From Roseateles_E sp005503085 (GTDB taxonomy: Bacteria; Pseudomonadota; Gammaproteobacteria; Burkholderiales; Burkholderiaceae_C): DNA of 64,000 nucleotides. The notes below the pieces were generated by a model. That model had not been told where the DNA came from. It saw only the letters and a program-made list of their open reading frames with translations, and did not search any database. The number at the start of each line of letters is the position of its first letter. The stretch's first letter is position 1. Below are positions 48,431 through 58,992 of this stretch, piece by piece. The DNA lies in assembly GCF_028462495.1 (NCBI RefSeq), contig NZ_JAQOWX010000015.1, positions 7,770-71,769 of the forward strand, written 5' to 3'. Made by a program: the position numbers and the translations under genes.

Positions 48431-49924
48431 TCAGGCCACCAGCGGACTGCAGACCATGCGGGCGCGCCCGGCCTGCTTGGCCTGGTAGAGCGCCGCATCG
48501 GCCAGCTCAATCAGGTGCAGGGCCGGCAGCTGGGCCTCGGCGACGCGCGCTGCCACGCCTATGCTCAGCGAGACACTGTGGCGCACCGGCGAGGCGGCGT
48601 GCTCGATGGCGGCCAGGCGCACGCTGTCGAGGATGCGCTGGGCCACCACCTGGGCGCCGGCCAGATCGGTGTCGACCAGCAGCACCGCGAACTCCTCGCC
48701 GCCGTAGCGGCACACCGGCTCGCCGCCGCGGCCGACGCAGCTGCGCAGCAGGGTGGCGACGCGGCGCAGGCAGTCGTCGCCGGCGACATGGCCGTAGTGG
48801 TCGTTGTACTGCTTGAAATGGTCGATATCGACCAGCAGCATCGCCAGCGGCTTGCCCGAACGGGCGCTGCGCTGCCACTCGATCTGTAGCGCCTGGTCGA
48901 ACAGGCGGCGGTTGCCGACGCCGGTCAGCCCGTCGGTGGTGGACTGGCGGGCCAGCAGCTCGTTGGCCTGGCGCAGCCGCATCTCCTGGCGTTTGCGCTC
49001 GCTGAAGTCGGTGATGATGCCGACGAACAGATGGGTGGTGGCGGTCTTGACCTCGGCCACCGACAGGTGCACGGCCAGCTCGCGGCCGTCGCGGTGGCGG
49101 GCGCTGAACTCCTGGCTGCCGCCGCTCAGTGACGCGTTCCGGGTCAGGTCTTGCGGGGCGCTGGGAACGCCCTGTATCAGCATGCTCAGATGGCCGCCGC
49201 GCAGCTCCGGCGCGCTGAAACCGAAGAGCTGGGCGCAGGCGGGGTTGACCTCCAGCATATGGCCGCCGGTGTCCAGCGTGACGATGCCGTTGGTGGCCGC
49301 ATTGATCAGGGCCTGCAGATGGGCCTGGCTGGCGGCCAGGCGCTGCTGCTCATGGACCAGGTCGCTGACCTCCAGACGCACGCCCACCATGCCGCCCGAG
49401 GGCGTGCGGCGCTCGAAGATGCGCAGCCAGGTCTCGCCATGCACGCGCTGCAGCAGCGGCGCGCGCTGCTGGCCGCGGTTGCGCTTGCGCTCGGTCAGCC
49501 ATTCCTCCTCGCGGCCGATCGCCTCGGGCACGCCCTTGATGGCCAGCGAGGCGCGCGCCAGCTCCTCGAAGCTGGCGCCGCGCTCGAACTCGCGCAGCAT
49601 ATGGGGATAGATCTCGACCAGGCGCTTGTTGAAGGCGACCAGCTTGTCCTGGGCGTCGAAGATCTCGACGCTGGCCGGCAGCGCGTCGATGGCCTCTTCC
49701 AGCGTGCGCTGGGCGCGCTCGGCGCGGGCCCGGGCATGGGCCATGGCCATCAGCGCCAGCCCGGCCACCAGCGCGCTCAGGCCCAGACTGGCCATGCTCA
49801 GCCAGGGCAGCCAGGCACGGTCCACCCAGCCGCCCAGGCTGCTGATCAGCACCGTGGCCTGGAGGGCCAGCACCAGGCCAAAAGCCAGGGGCGGCCATGC
49901 GCGGGAGAGCTTGGGGCGTTGCAT
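48431..49924 (-). CDS. Membrane-bound PAS-GGDEF diguanylate cyclase
   Basis: 497-residue signalling protein that should synthesise cyclic di-GMP. Two N-terminal membrane helices (about 12-32 and 39-62) are followed by a PAS-like region (about 75-190, LPASVEIFDAQDKLVAFNKR), a second PAS domain (about 205-320, LINAATNGIVTLDTGGHMLEVNPACAQLFG) and a GGDEF domain (about 330-490) with RYGGEEF at the active site (about 407-411) and DIDHFKQYNDHYGH. An obvious RxxD inhibitory site is not seen. The gene is single, downstream of the acyl-CoA dehydrogenase gene, upstream of apt. Confidence 0.95.
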   Translation of the reverse strand: MQRPKLSRAWPPLAFGLVLALQATVLISSLGGWVDRAWLPWLSMASLGLSALVAGLALMAMAHARARAERAQRTLEEAIDALPASVEIFDAQDKLVAFNKRLVEIYPHMLREFERGASFEELARASLAIKGVPEAIGREEEWLTERKRNRGQQRAPLLQRVHGETWLRIFERRTPSGGMVGVRLEVSDLVHEQQRLAASQAHLQALINAATNGIVTLDTGGHMLEVNPACAQLFGFSAPELRGGHLSMLIQGVPSAPQDLTRNASLSGGSQEFSARHRDGRELAVHLSVAEVKTATTHLFVGIITDFSERKRQEMRLRQANELLARQSTTDGLTGVGNRRLFDQALQIEWQRSARSGKPLAMLLVDIDHFKQYNDHYGHVAGDDCLRRVATLLRSCVGRGGEPVCRYGGEEFAVLLVDTDLAGAQVVAQRILDSVRLAAIEHAASPVRHSVSLSIGVAARVAEAQLPALHLIELADAALYQAKQAGRARMVCSPLVA

Positions 49925-50004
49925 CGTGGGGCTTTGCGGAACAAGCGACGGATGCTAGCGGCCCCTCCCGCGCAGCGACAGACCCCCTAGCGGGGGAGTT
50001 TGTT

Positions 50005-51267
<1,263 letters not shown>

Positions 51268-51384
51268 GGTGACGCGTCCTTGTTGGCTGCCGTGCCGCGA
51301 GTGTGGCGCAAGCCGCCGCCCGCGCCTGTCGCCCAGGCGGCAGGCTGTCCCGCAGGGGACCCGCCCTTCAGCACTTGAGCCCGC

Positions 51385-53382
51385 TCAGCCGCGCAGCAAC
51401 TTCTCCTCGGCCAGGGCCAGCGCCTCCGGCGTGCCCGACAGCACCAGCGTGTCGCCGCCGCCCAGCAGCAGGCTGTCCTGGGCTGCGACCACCGCGCCGC
51501 TGGCGCGCCGCAGCGAGACCACGCCGACGCCCACCGCATGCAGGGCCAGGGCCTCCAGCGGCTGCTTCGCAAAGGGGCTGGCCTGGGGCAGCGTGACCGA
51601 GATCAGGCGCTCCTGCTGGCGATCCTCGGCGCTGTCGTCGTCGGCGCCGTGGAAATAGCCGCGCAGCAGGCCGTAGCGGGCATCGCGGGCGTCGCGGGTC
51701 AGCCGGATCACGCGCCGCATCGGCACGCCCACCAGGGCCAGCGCATGGCTGGCCAGCATCAGCGAGCCCTCGATCGCCTCGGGCACTACCTCGGTGGCGC
51801 CGGCGGCGCGCAGCCTCTCCAGATCGGTGTCGTCGATGGTGCGCACGACCACCGGCACCTGGGGCGCATGCGAGCGCACCAGCTGCAGGATCTTCAGCGC
51901 CGAGGGCGTGTCGTGATAGGTGACGACCACGGCGCTGGCGCGTGCCAGGCCGGCGGCCATCAGGCTTTGCAGCCGTGCCGCGTCGCCGAACACCACGCTC
52001 TGGCCGGCCGCCGCCGCCTGGCGCACCCGGTCCGGGTCCAGGTCCAGCGCCATATAGGGGATGTGCTCGCCCTCCAGCAGCCGGGCCAGGTTCTGGCCGC
52101 TGCGGCCGTAGCCACAGATGATCACATGGGCGTCGGCCTTGATCGCCTTCTTGGCGATGCTGGTCAGCTGCAGCGACTGCATCATCCAGTCGCTGCTGGA
52201 CAGCTTCATCACGATGCGGTTGCTGTACATGATCAAAAACGGCGTGGCCAGCATCGACAAGACCATGCTGGCCAGCACTGGGCTGACCCATTGCGGCGCG
52301 ATCAGCTGGTGCTGGGCGCCCAAGGTCAGCAGCACGAAGCCGAACTCGCCGGCCTGGGCCAGATACAGGCCGGTGCGCAGCGACACGCCTGCCGGCGCCT
52401 TGAACAGCCGCGCCAGCCCCGCCACCAGCACGAACTTGGCCAGGGTCGGCGCCAAGGTCAGCAGAAAGACCAGATGCCATTGCTCCAGCACCGGCCGCCA
52501 GTCCAGCTTCATGCCTATGGTGATGAAGAACAGGCCCAAGAGCACATCGTGGAAGGGCCGGATATCGGTCTCGACCTGATGCTTGTATTCGGTCTCGGCG
52601 ATCAGCATGCCGGCGACAAAAGCGCCCAGCGCGAGCGACAAGCCCGCGTGCTCGGTCAGCCAGGCCAGGCCCAGCGTCACCAGCAGCAGATTCAGCATGA
52701 ACAGCTCTTCGCTCTTGCGCCGCGCCACCAGGGTCAGCCACCAACGCATCACCTTCTGACCGCCAACCAGCAGGATGCCCAGCAGCACCGCCGCCTTCAA
52801 GGTGGCCCAGCCCAGCGAGACCGCCATCGCGCCGCCGCTGCTGTTCAGCGCCGGGATCATCACCAAGAGCGGCACCACGGCCAGATCCTGGAACAGCAGC
52901 ACGCCCATCACGCGCTTGCCATGCTCGCTCTCCAGCTCCAGCCGCTCGGCCATCAGCTTGACGACGATGGCCGTCGAGCTCATCGCCATCGCGGCGCCCA
53001 GCACCAGCGAGCCCTGCCAGCTCAGCTCCCACTCGCGGCCGAAATAGGCAAAGCCGGCTTGCAGCAGGTAGTGCCCTGCCACCGTGCCGACAACGGTCAG
53101 CAGCACCTGCAGCAGGCCCAGGCCGAACACCAGCGAGCGCATGCTGCGCAGCTTGGGCAGATTGAACTCCAGCCCGATCACGAACATCAGGAACACCACG
53201 CCGAACTCGGCCAGGTAGCGGATGCTGGAGGTGTCGCCGGCCAGGGCCAGCGCGTTTGGCCCGATCAGCACCCCCACCGCCAGATAACCCAGCATCGGCG
53301 GCAGCTTCAGCGAGCGGCAGATCACGACACCCAGCACGGCGGCCACGAGATAGAGCAGGGCAAGGTCCAGCGAGGTGATCAT
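51385..53382 (-). CDS. Kef-type (CPA2) monovalent cation:proton antiporter
   Basis: 665-residue inner-membrane protein. About twelve helices from the N-terminus to residue 385 form the CPA2 exchanger domain (LPPMLGYLAVGVLIGPNAL, FGVVFLMFVIGLEFN, ALGAFVAGMLIAETEYKHQVE). A TrkA-N nucleotide-binding domain follows from about 415 (VIICGYGRSGQNLARLLE) and a TrkA-C domain at the end (SVTLPQASPFAKQPLEAL). The plan is that of KefB/KefC/YbaL potassium efflux systems; the gated ligand cannot be told. Divergent from the ABC exporter genes. Confidence 0.93.
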   Translation of the reverse strand: MITSLDLALLYLVAAVLGVVICRSLKLPPMLGYLAVGVLIGPNALALAGDTSSIRYLAEFGVVFLMFVIGLEFNLPKLRSMRSLVFGLGLLQVLLTVVGTVAGHYLLQAGFAYFGREWELSWQGSLVLGAAMAMSSTAIVVKLMAERLELESEHGKRVMGVLLFQDLAVVPLLVMIPALNSSGGAMAVSLGWATLKAAVLLGILLVGGQKVMRWWLTLVARRKSEELFMLNLLLVTLGLAWLTEHAGLSLALGAFVAGMLIAETEYKHQVETDIRPFHDVLLGLFFITIGMKLDWRPVLEQWHLVFLLTLAPTLAKFVLVAGLARLFKAPAGVSLRTGLYLAQAGEFGFVLLTLGAQHQLIAPQWVSPVLASMVLSMLATPFLIMYSNRIVMKLSSSDWMMQSLQLTSIAKKAIKADAHVIICGYGRSGQNLARLLEGEHIPYMALDLDPDRVRQAAAAGQSVVFGDAARLQSLMAAGLARASAVVVTYHDTPSALKILQLVRSHAPQVPVVVRTIDDTDLERLRAAGATEVVPEAIEGSLMLASHALALVGVPMRRVIRLTRDARDARYGLLRGYFHGADDDSAEDRQQERLISVTLPQASPFAKQPLEALALHAVGVGVVSLRRASGAVVAAQDSLLLGGGDTLVLSGTPEALALAEEKLLRG

Positions 53383-53514
53383 GGCTTCATGTTAAGCGGT
53401 GCCCGGGCGGCGCCGGCCGGTCTTCATGCAGTGTTCAGACGGCGCGTGCATATTCCGCCGTACAAGCATCCGCGCCAGTGTGCGCACGAGATGAGGCAGG
53501 GAGTGAAGACCAAG

Positions 53515-54471
53515 ATGAGCGTCACGGACGAGCCCTTGCTGCGCCTGGACGGCGCCAGCAAGACCTACCGGCGCGCGGGCCGCGAGATTGCGGCGCTGCG
53601 CAACTTTTCGCTGAGCCTGGCGGCCGGCGAGATCGTCGGCCTGCTGGGGCCCAATGGTTCGGGCAAGACCAGCTGCATCAAGCTGCTGACCGGCCTGTGC
53701 GGCGCCGACGGCGGCAGCCTCGGCTGGCGCGGCCGGGCCCTGGCCGCCGGCCGCCAGGGCCCGCATCTGCGTGAGTTCGGGGTTCTGCTGGAAGGGCGCG
53801 GCGCCGGCTACGAGCGCCTGTCGACCCTGGAGAACGCGCGCTACTTCTGTGCGCTGCGCGAGGCCCACTTCGAGCGCGCGCATTTCGACGCACTGGCCGC
53901 GCTGCTGGAAATCCCTGATGTGCATTCGCCGCTGCGCCAGCTGTCCACCGGCAACAAGCTGCGCGCTGCGCTGCTGGGCGTGCTGATACACAAGCCGGCA
54001 CTGGCCCTGCTGGACGAGCCGACCCTGGGCCTGGACCTGTTCGGCGTCGAGCGGCTCGAAGCCCTGGTGCGCCATGCGGCCGCCCAGGGCAGCGCCTTTC
54101 TGATCAGCTCGCACGATCTGCACTTCATCGAGCGCCTGTGCTCGCGCATCGTCTGTATCAAGCAGGGCGAGAAGGTGTTCGACGGCAGCAAGGCCGAGTT
54201 CCTGCGCCTGGAGCATGAATATGTGCTGCGCCTGCAGCCGTCCGACGCCGTGCTGCCGGCCCTGCCGCTGGACCTGGGCCCGCTGGCTTGGCAGGCGGCC
54301 GAGACGCCGGGCGTCTGGCAACTGCCGCTGCGCGACCAGGCCCAGGCCTGCGCGCTGCTGGCCGCCCTGCTGCCCCAGCTGGCGGCCAGCCATGGGCTGG
54401 AGCTGCGCCGCATCGCGCTGCGCGACAAGTATCTGAGCCTGGTCGGTGCGGCGGAGGCCTCGTCATGCTGA
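53515..54471 (+). CDS. ABC transporter ATP-binding protein
   Basis: 318-residue ATPase of an ABC-2 type exporter. Walker A is GPNGSGKTSCIKLL, the Q-loop lies in REFGVLLEG, the signature is LSTGNKLRAALLG (LSTGN instead of LSGGQ), and Walker B is ALALLDEPTLGLD, followed by the switch His in ISSHDLHF. A C-terminal extension of about 80 residues may bind the partner. A second ATG eight codons upstream is possible. Its last 7 nt overlap the permease gene, so both are made together. The substrate is unknown. Confidence 0.93.
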   Translation: MSVTDEPLLRLDGASKTYRRAGREIAALRNFSLSLAAGEIVGLLGPNGSGKTSCIKLLTGLCGADGGSLGWRGRALAAGRQGPHLREFGVLLEGRGAGYERLSTLENARYFCALREAHFERAHFDALAALLEIPDVHSPLRQLSTGNKLRAALLGVLIHKPALALLDEPTLGLDLFGVERLEALVRHAAAQGSAFLISSHDLHFIERLCSRIVCIKQGEKVFDGSKAEFLRLEHEYVLRLQPSDAVLPALPLDLGPLAWQAAETPGVWQLPLRDQAQACALLAALLPQLAASHGLELRRIALRDKYLSLVGAAEASSC

Positions 54472-55232
54472 GCCGCTGGCCGCGCCATCTGGCCAATGAA
54501 TTGCGTCGAGCCTTCTATCTGCAGCGGCGCTACTGGTTCGAGGGCCTGCTGGGCCTGGGCCTGCTGCTGAGCCTGTTCGGCGGCCTGCTCTATGCCGTGC
54601 TCTCGGTCAACGGCAGCGCGCTGGCCTCGGGTGAGGCCGATGGCTTGATCGTCGGCTTTGTGCTGTGGCTGTTCGCGGCCTCGGCCTTTGGCAGCGTCTG
54701 CCAGGATGTGCAGGAGGAGACCGAGCAGCGCAGCCTGGAGCAGCTCAGCCTGGGGCCGCTGCCGCTCTGGGCCTTGCTGAGCCTGCGCGCCCTGCTGAAG
54801 CTGCTGGGCGGGCTGCTGATGCTGGGGCTGACCCTGTGGCTGGCCGAATGGCTGGCGGGCGGCCGGCTGCAGATCAGCCACGGCCCGGTGCTGGCGGCGG
54901 CGCTGCTGGCGGTGCCGGCGCTGATCGGTGTTGGCTATGCGCTGGGCGGCCTGCTGCTGCTGGTCAAGAAGGCCGAGCTACTGCTGGTGGTCTGCTACCC
55001 GGCCGTGATCGGCCTGGTGGCCCTGCCCGCCTACCCGATCAATGCCCAGGCCTTGCTGCCCTATGCGCTGGGCGCGGCGGCGGCGCGCGCCTCGGCCGCC
55101 GGCGCCGCGCTGCCGGCCAGCGTGTTCGGCTGGATCGCGCTGAATTCGCTGGCCTATCTGCTGGCCGGTCTGCTGATCTACGGCGTGCTGGAGCGGCGGG
55201 CGCGTCGGCTGGGGGTATTGGGGCATTTCTGA
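54465..55232 (+). CDS. ABC-2 type transporter permease
   Basis: 255-residue membrane protein with about six hydrophobic helices, beginning MLSRWPRHLANELRRAFYLQRRYWFEG and continuing with LLGLGLLLSLFGGLLYAVL. A cytoplasmic DVQEETEQRSLEQLSLGPLP loop resembles the coupling region of ABC-2 permeases. It overlaps the ATPase gene by 7 nt. Together they would form a homodimeric exporter for a lipid, polysaccharide or drug; the sequence does not tell which. Confidence 0.88.
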   Translation: MLSRWPRHLANELRRAFYLQRRYWFEGLLGLGLLLSLFGGLLYAVLSVNGSALASGEADGLIVGFVLWLFAASAFGSVCQDVQEETEQRSLEQLSLGPLPLWALLSLRALLKLLGGLLMLGLTLWLAEWLAGGRLQISHGPVLAAALLAVPALIGVGYALGGLLLLVKKAELLLVVCYPAVIGLVALPAYPINAQALLPYALGAAAARASAAGAALPASVFGWIALNSLAYLLAGLLIYGVLERRARRLGVLGHF

Positions 55233-55398
55233 GTGGGCATCCCGGCAACAACCTTGCCCAAACAAGGCATACGGCGCACACTTTTGATGTCTATGCGTTC
55301 GCCGCATGGCCGCATGTGCACTCGGCTTTGGAATCGCTGGCGTGGCGAGCCGGGTTCGCGATACCGTTCGCGCCACCGAAAAGTTACCGGAGCATTAC

Positions 55399-56670
55399 AT
55401 GCCCAATCTGTCCTTTGTCTCGCCCACGCGCAACAGTCCCTGGGGTACCTATCTGTCCCAGATCGACGCCGTTGAACCCTACCTGGGTCATCTGGCACGC
55501 TGGGTCGAGACGCTGCGCCGACCCAAGCGCGCGCTGATCGTCGACATCCCCATCGAGCTGGACAACGGCACCATCGCCCACTTCGAGGGCTACCGCGTCC
55601 AGCACAGCCTGACCCGCGGCCCCGGCAAGGGCGGCGTGCGCTACCACCCCGACGTCACGCTGGAAGAGGTGATGGCGCTGTCGGCCTGGATGACGATCAA
55701 GAACGCGGCGGTCAACCTGCCCTACGGCGGCGCCAAGGGCGGCATCCGTGTCGATCCCAAGCAGCTGTCGCTCAAAGAGCTGGAGAAGATGACGCGCCGT
55801 TACACCAGCGAGATCGGCATCATCATCGGCCCGCAGCAGGACATCCCGGCCCCCGACGTCAACACCAACGGCCAGATCATGGCCTGGATGATGGACACCT
55901 ACTCGATGAACACCGGGGCCACCGCCACCGGTGTCGTCACCGGCAAGCCGATCCCGCTGGGCGGCTCGCTGGGCCGCGTGCAGGCCACCGGACGCGGCGT
56001 GTTCGTGATTGGCCGCGAGGCGATGCGCCGCCTCAACATACCGATGGATAACGCCCGCATCGCGGTGCAGGGCTTCGGCAATGTCGGCTCGATCGCCGCC
56101 AAGCTGTTCGCCGCCAACGGCGCCAAGATCGTCGCGGTGCAGGACCATACCGGCACCATCCTGAACGAGTCGGGCTTCGACATGACGAACCTGCTCGACC
56201 ATGTGGCCAAGACCGGCGGCGTCGGCGGTTTTGCCGGCGGCGATGCGATTGCCAATGACGATTTCTGGAAGGTGCGCAGCGATGTGCTGATCCCGGCCGC
56301 ACTGGAAGGCCAGATCACCGCTTCGCGCGCCGAGGGCCTGCAGACCCGGCTGGTGCTGGAAGGCGCCAACGGCCCGACCACGCCGGACGGCGACGCCGTG
56401 CTGGCCGACCGCGGCATCGTGGTTGTTCCTGACGTGATCGCCAACTCGGGCGGCGTGACCGTGTCCTACTTCGAGTGGGTGCAGGACTTCAGCAGCTTCT
56501 TCTGGACCGAGGACGAGATCAATGTCCGTCTGGACAAGATCATCACCGGTGCCTTCAAGCACATCTGGGAAACCTCCGAGCAGCACCGCATCCCGCTGCG
56601 CACGGCGGCCTTCGTCGTCGCCTGCACACGGGTGCTGGAAGCCCGGGAAGAGCGGGGTCTGTACCCCTGA
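55399..56670 (+). CDS. gdhA: Glutamate dehydrogenase (Glu/Leu/Phe/Val family)
   Basis: 423-residue enzyme that interconverts glutamate and 2-oxoglutarate plus ammonia using NAD(P). The N-terminal domain has GPGKGGVRYHPDV (substrate Lys), LPYGGAKGGIRVDP (catalytic Lys) and GPQQDIPAPDVNT (catalytic Asp). The Rossmann domain shows ARIAVQGFGNVGSIAAKLF. It ends ARVLEAREERGLYP-like. The ATG follows CCGGAGCATTAC. Length and motifs fit the hexameric NAD-type enzymes of betaproteobacteria. A 166-nt gap with no gene precedes it and should hold its promoter. Confidence 0.95.
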   Translation: MPNLSFVSPTRNSPWGTYLSQIDAVEPYLGHLARWVETLRRPKRALIVDIPIELDNGTIAHFEGYRVQHSLTRGPGKGGVRYHPDVTLEEVMALSAWMTIKNAAVNLPYGGAKGGIRVDPKQLSLKELEKMTRRYTSEIGIIIGPQQDIPAPDVNTNGQIMAWMMDTYSMNTGATATGVVTGKPIPLGGSLGRVQATGRGVFVIGREAMRRLNIPMDNARIAVQGFGNVGSIAAKLFAANGAKIVAVQDHTGTILNESGFDMTNLLDHVAKTGGVGGFAGGDAIANDDFWKVRSDVLIPAALEGQITASRAEGLQTRLVLEGANGPTTPDGDAVLADRGIVVVPDVIANSGGVTVSYFEWVQDFSSFFWTEDEINVRLDKIITGAFKHIWETSEQHRIPLRTAAFVVACTRVLEAREERGLYP

Positions 56671-56692
56671 AGCTTGCGGCCCGACCGGGCCG

Positions 56693-57208
56693 CTAGCTCC
56701 AGTAGCGCGGATAGCTGCCGCGCTGGCGCAAGTTGTTGACCAGCAAGGCCACCAGCACGATGGCCAGCGAGCCGGCCAGCACCGGCGTCAGCAGAAATGT
56801 GGCGCCGGCCTGGCTGGCGAACACCACCAGCGGGTCGGCGCCGGCCGGCGCGTGTACGGTCCGGGTGATCTGCATCAGCGCCAGCGCCAGGCCCACGGCA
56901 ATCCCCGCCGCCCACCAGCTATCGCCCAGCACCAGCATGACCAGCAGCCCGACCAAGCTGGCCACCAGATGGCCGCCCACAATGCTGCGCGGCTGGGCCA
57001 GCGGGCTGTCGGGCAGGCCGAAGGCCAGCACGCAGCTGGCGCCGAACGGGGCCATCTGCCAGGGGTAGCCGCTGGCCTGGGTCAGCCAGCCGGTCAGCGC
57101 GATCGCCAGCATCGCGCCCAGTGCCGACCACAGGACGAAGGCGGGCGGCGGACTGGCGGGTGCACGCGAGGCCGGCAGTCGCTTGAGGCGCGCAAGAAAC
57201 GAGGGCAT
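56693..57208 (-). CDS. HPP-family integral membrane protein
   Basis: 171-residue protein with four hydrophobic helices. The family signatures are MAPFGASCVLAFGLPDSPLAQPRSIVGGHLVASLVGL over residues 52-88 and HAPAGADPLVVF. HPP proteins are thought to transport nitrite or a related solute in chloroplasts and cyanobacteria; in proteobacteria the role is open. It is divergent from a TetR regulator with a palindromic operator between them and converges on gdhA with a 22-nt gap. Confidence 0.9.
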   Translation of the reverse strand: MPSFLARLKRLPASRAPASPPPAFVLWSALGAMLAIALTGWLTQASGYPWQMAPFGASCVLAFGLPDSPLAQPRSIVGGHLVASLVGLLVMLVLGDSWWAAGIAVGLALALMQITRTVHAPAGADPLVVFASQAGATFLLTPVLAGSLAIVLVALLVNNLRQRGSYPRYWS

Positions 57209-57241
57209 GGCTTGGCTCCGGTGGCATCGATGAGCGCAATG

Positions 57242-57281
57242 GTAAACAGATCGGTATACCTAAGTCAACCGATCGGTTTAC
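57242..57281. promoter_or_regulatory. Inverted-repeat operator between HPP and TetR genes
   Basis: GTAAACAGATCGGT (57242-57255) and ACCGATCGGTTTAC (57268-57281) are inverted repeats matching at 13 of 14 positions. This is the form expected for a TetR-family dimer site controlling both divergent genes. Confidence 0.8.
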
Positions 57282-57336
57282 TTGCGACCCCGTCGGGCCG
57301 ATACTGGCACTCTTGCCAAACAGGAGTCAGACACGC

Positions 57337-57888
57337 ATGAGCAAGGCCGAGCATCTGGTCCAGCGAGCGATGCAGCTGTTCTACCGCCAGGGGTTTCATG
57401 CCACCGGCGTTGACCAACTGAGCCGCGAGGGCGAGCTGACGAAGAAGACGCTGTACCGCTATTTCCCGACCAAGGAGGCTCTGGTGCATGCCGCGCTGCG
57501 GGCCCGCCACGAGCTGCTGCTGGCCCGGATACGCGCCCATGTCGAGCGCCGGCCGACGCAGCAGCGGCCGCTGGCCTATATCGACTTTGTCTGCGGCTGG
57601 AGCCGCGAGCCCGATTTCTGCGGCTGCGCCTTCATCAATGCCGCCGCCGAGTATGCGGATGCGGCCGATCCGGCCCATGTGATCGCGGCCGAGCACAAGA
57701 AGAGCCTGCGCGACTATCTGCAGCGCCTGTGTGAGGAGGCCGGGCTGGCCGCGCCGGCCCGGGCGGCCGCCACGCTGTTCCTGATCGGCGAAGGCCTGAC
57801 GGTGGCCGCCCAGGTGGCGGGCGCCGATGCGGCGCTGGCGGACCAGGCGATGGCACTGGCGGCCGCAGCGCTGGCGCAGCCGGCCTAG
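57337..57888 (+). CDS. TetR-family transcriptional regulator
   Basis: 183-residue repressor. The N-terminal helix-turn-helix reads AMQLFYRQGFHATGVDQLSREGELTKKTLYRYFPTKEALVHAAL across residues 10-54, standard for TetR. The C-terminal ligand domain contains CGWSREPDFCGCAFINAAAEYAD, with two nearby cysteines that could sense an electrophile or metal. AGGAG lies upstream of the ATG. It is divergent from the HPP gene with a near-perfect inverted repeat between them. Its 3' end overlaps the convergent RHH gene by a few bases. Confidence 0.93.
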   Translation: MSKAEHLVQRAMQLFYRQGFHATGVDQLSREGELTKKTLYRYFPTKEALVHAALRARHELLLARIRAHVERRPTQQRPLAYIDFVCGWSREPDFCGCAFINAAAEYADAADPAHVIAAEHKKSLRDYLQRLCEEAGLAAPARAAATLFLIGEGLTVAAQVAGADAALADQAMALAAAALAQPA

Positions 57889-58262
57889 GCCAGATCCACC
57901 CGCTGCGGCCGCCGGGCCCAGCTGTCCGGCAGGTCCTGCAAGACCTGCCGGGCATCGAGCGAGCGGATCGGCACCGCCAGATCGACGGGAATGCGCTGGC
58001 GCGCCTGCAAGGCCATGTAGCGCAGCGCGCTGACCCGCAGAAAGGACGCGAAGTTGCCGACCGCGCCGCGCGCCTGCACCAGCTCGTCGTAGAGCTTCTC
58101 GATCAGCTGGGTCACGCCCATGCCGTCGCGCGCGCCGATCTCCTCCAGCACCTCCCAGTGCAGGTTCTCGAGCCGGATGCTGGTGACCACGCCGTGCAGG
58201 CGCAGCGAGCGGGTGCGCGACTCATAGGACTCGGGGTTGGCGCTGATGAAGACTTCGCACAT
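57885..58262 (-). CDS. Ribbon-helix-helix (RHH_4-type) protein
   Basis: 125-residue protein starting MCEVFISANPESYESRTRSLRLHGVVTSIRLENLHWEVLEEI, which is the RHH_4 pattern: a strand (VTSIRLE) that reads DNA followed by helices. The C-terminal half, after GMGVTQLIEKLYDEL, is a helical region ending in RRPQRVDLA. AGGAG precedes the ATG by seven bases. It is downstream of the PfpI-type gene on the same strand with a 32-nt gap, so both may be co-transcribed. Probably a transcriptional regulator; target unknown. Confidence 0.82.
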   Translation of the reverse strand: MCEVFISANPESYESRTRSLRLHGVVTSIRLENLHWEVLEEIGARDGMGVTQLIEKLYDELVQARGAVGNFASFLRVSALRYMALQARQRIPVDLAVPIRSLDARQVLQDLPDSWARRPQRVDLA

Positions 58263-58294
58263 GGTCGGCTCCTGAGGGCGTGGACGATTCTGCG

Positions 58295-58876
58295 TCAAAG
58301 CTCGATGCGCGTGCCCAGCACCGCCAGGAATTGCGCGATCCAGGCCGGGTGGGCCGGCCAGGCCGGCGCGGTGACCAGGCGGCCGTCGGTGACGGCCTGG
58401 TCGACCGGGATCTGGGCATAGCTGGCGCCGGCCAGCTCGACCTCGGGTGCGCAGGCCGGATAGGCCGAGACTTTTCTGCCGCGTATCACGCCGGCGGCGG
58501 CCAGCAGCTGGGCGCCATGGCAGATCGCCGCGATCGGCTTGTCGGCGCGGGCAAAGTGCTGGACCAGGGCGACCACGCCGGGCACGGTGCGCAGGTACTC
58601 GGGGGCGCGGCCGCCCGGGATCACCAGGCCGTCATAGTCCTCGGGCCGGACATCGGCAAAGGTGGCGTTGAGCGTGAAGCGGTGGCCGGGCTTCTCGGAA
58701 TAGGTCTGGGCGCCCTCGAAATCGTGGATGGCCGTCAGCACATGGTCGCCGGCCACCTTGCCGGGGCAGACCGCATCGACCCGGTGGCCCACGGCCAGCA
58801 GGGCCTGGAAGGGCACCATGATCTCGTAGTCCTCGACATAGTCGCCGGCCAGCAGCAGCAGTTTCTTCGCGCTCAT
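58295..58876 (-). CDS. DJ-1/PfpI-family protein
   Basis: 193-residue cytoplasmic protein: KKLLLLAGDYVEDYEIMVPFQAL, GLVIPGGRAPEYLR and the nucleophile elbow AAICHGAQLLAAAG, with Cys in CHG as the reactive residue, and the later YPACAPEV. The VEDYE segment is found in the DJ-1/PfpI group that resembles intracellular peptidase or glyoxalase/chaperone proteins. The exact activity is not predictable. It is divergent from kdsD, with about 116 nt between them. Confidence 0.9.
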   Translation of the reverse strand: MSAKKLLLLAGDYVEDYEIMVPFQALLAVGHRVDAVCPGKVAGDHVLTAIHDFEGAQTYSEKPGHRFTLNATFADVRPEDYDGLVIPGGRAPEYLRTVPGVVALVQHFARADKPIAAICHGAQLLAAAGVIRGRKVSAYPACAPEVELAGASYAQIPVDQAVTDGRLVTAPAWPAHPAWIAQFLAVLGTRIEL

Positions 58877-58992
58877 CGACAGTCTCCTGTTTGGCGACGG
58901 CGGATGCCGTCGTGCCGATTGTGGAAACGCGCGCCCTGCGATGGGTAATAGCCGGCCACTACAGCGCCCGGCGCCGCCGCTACACTGGCCGG

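Noticed and set aside
51538..53514. A frame continuous with the ABC ATPase gene extending about 2 kb upstream, antisense to the Kef-type antiporter gene
   Set aside because: The conserved ATPase starts at 53515, and the extension is Gln/His-rich antisense noise over a well-supported antiporter.
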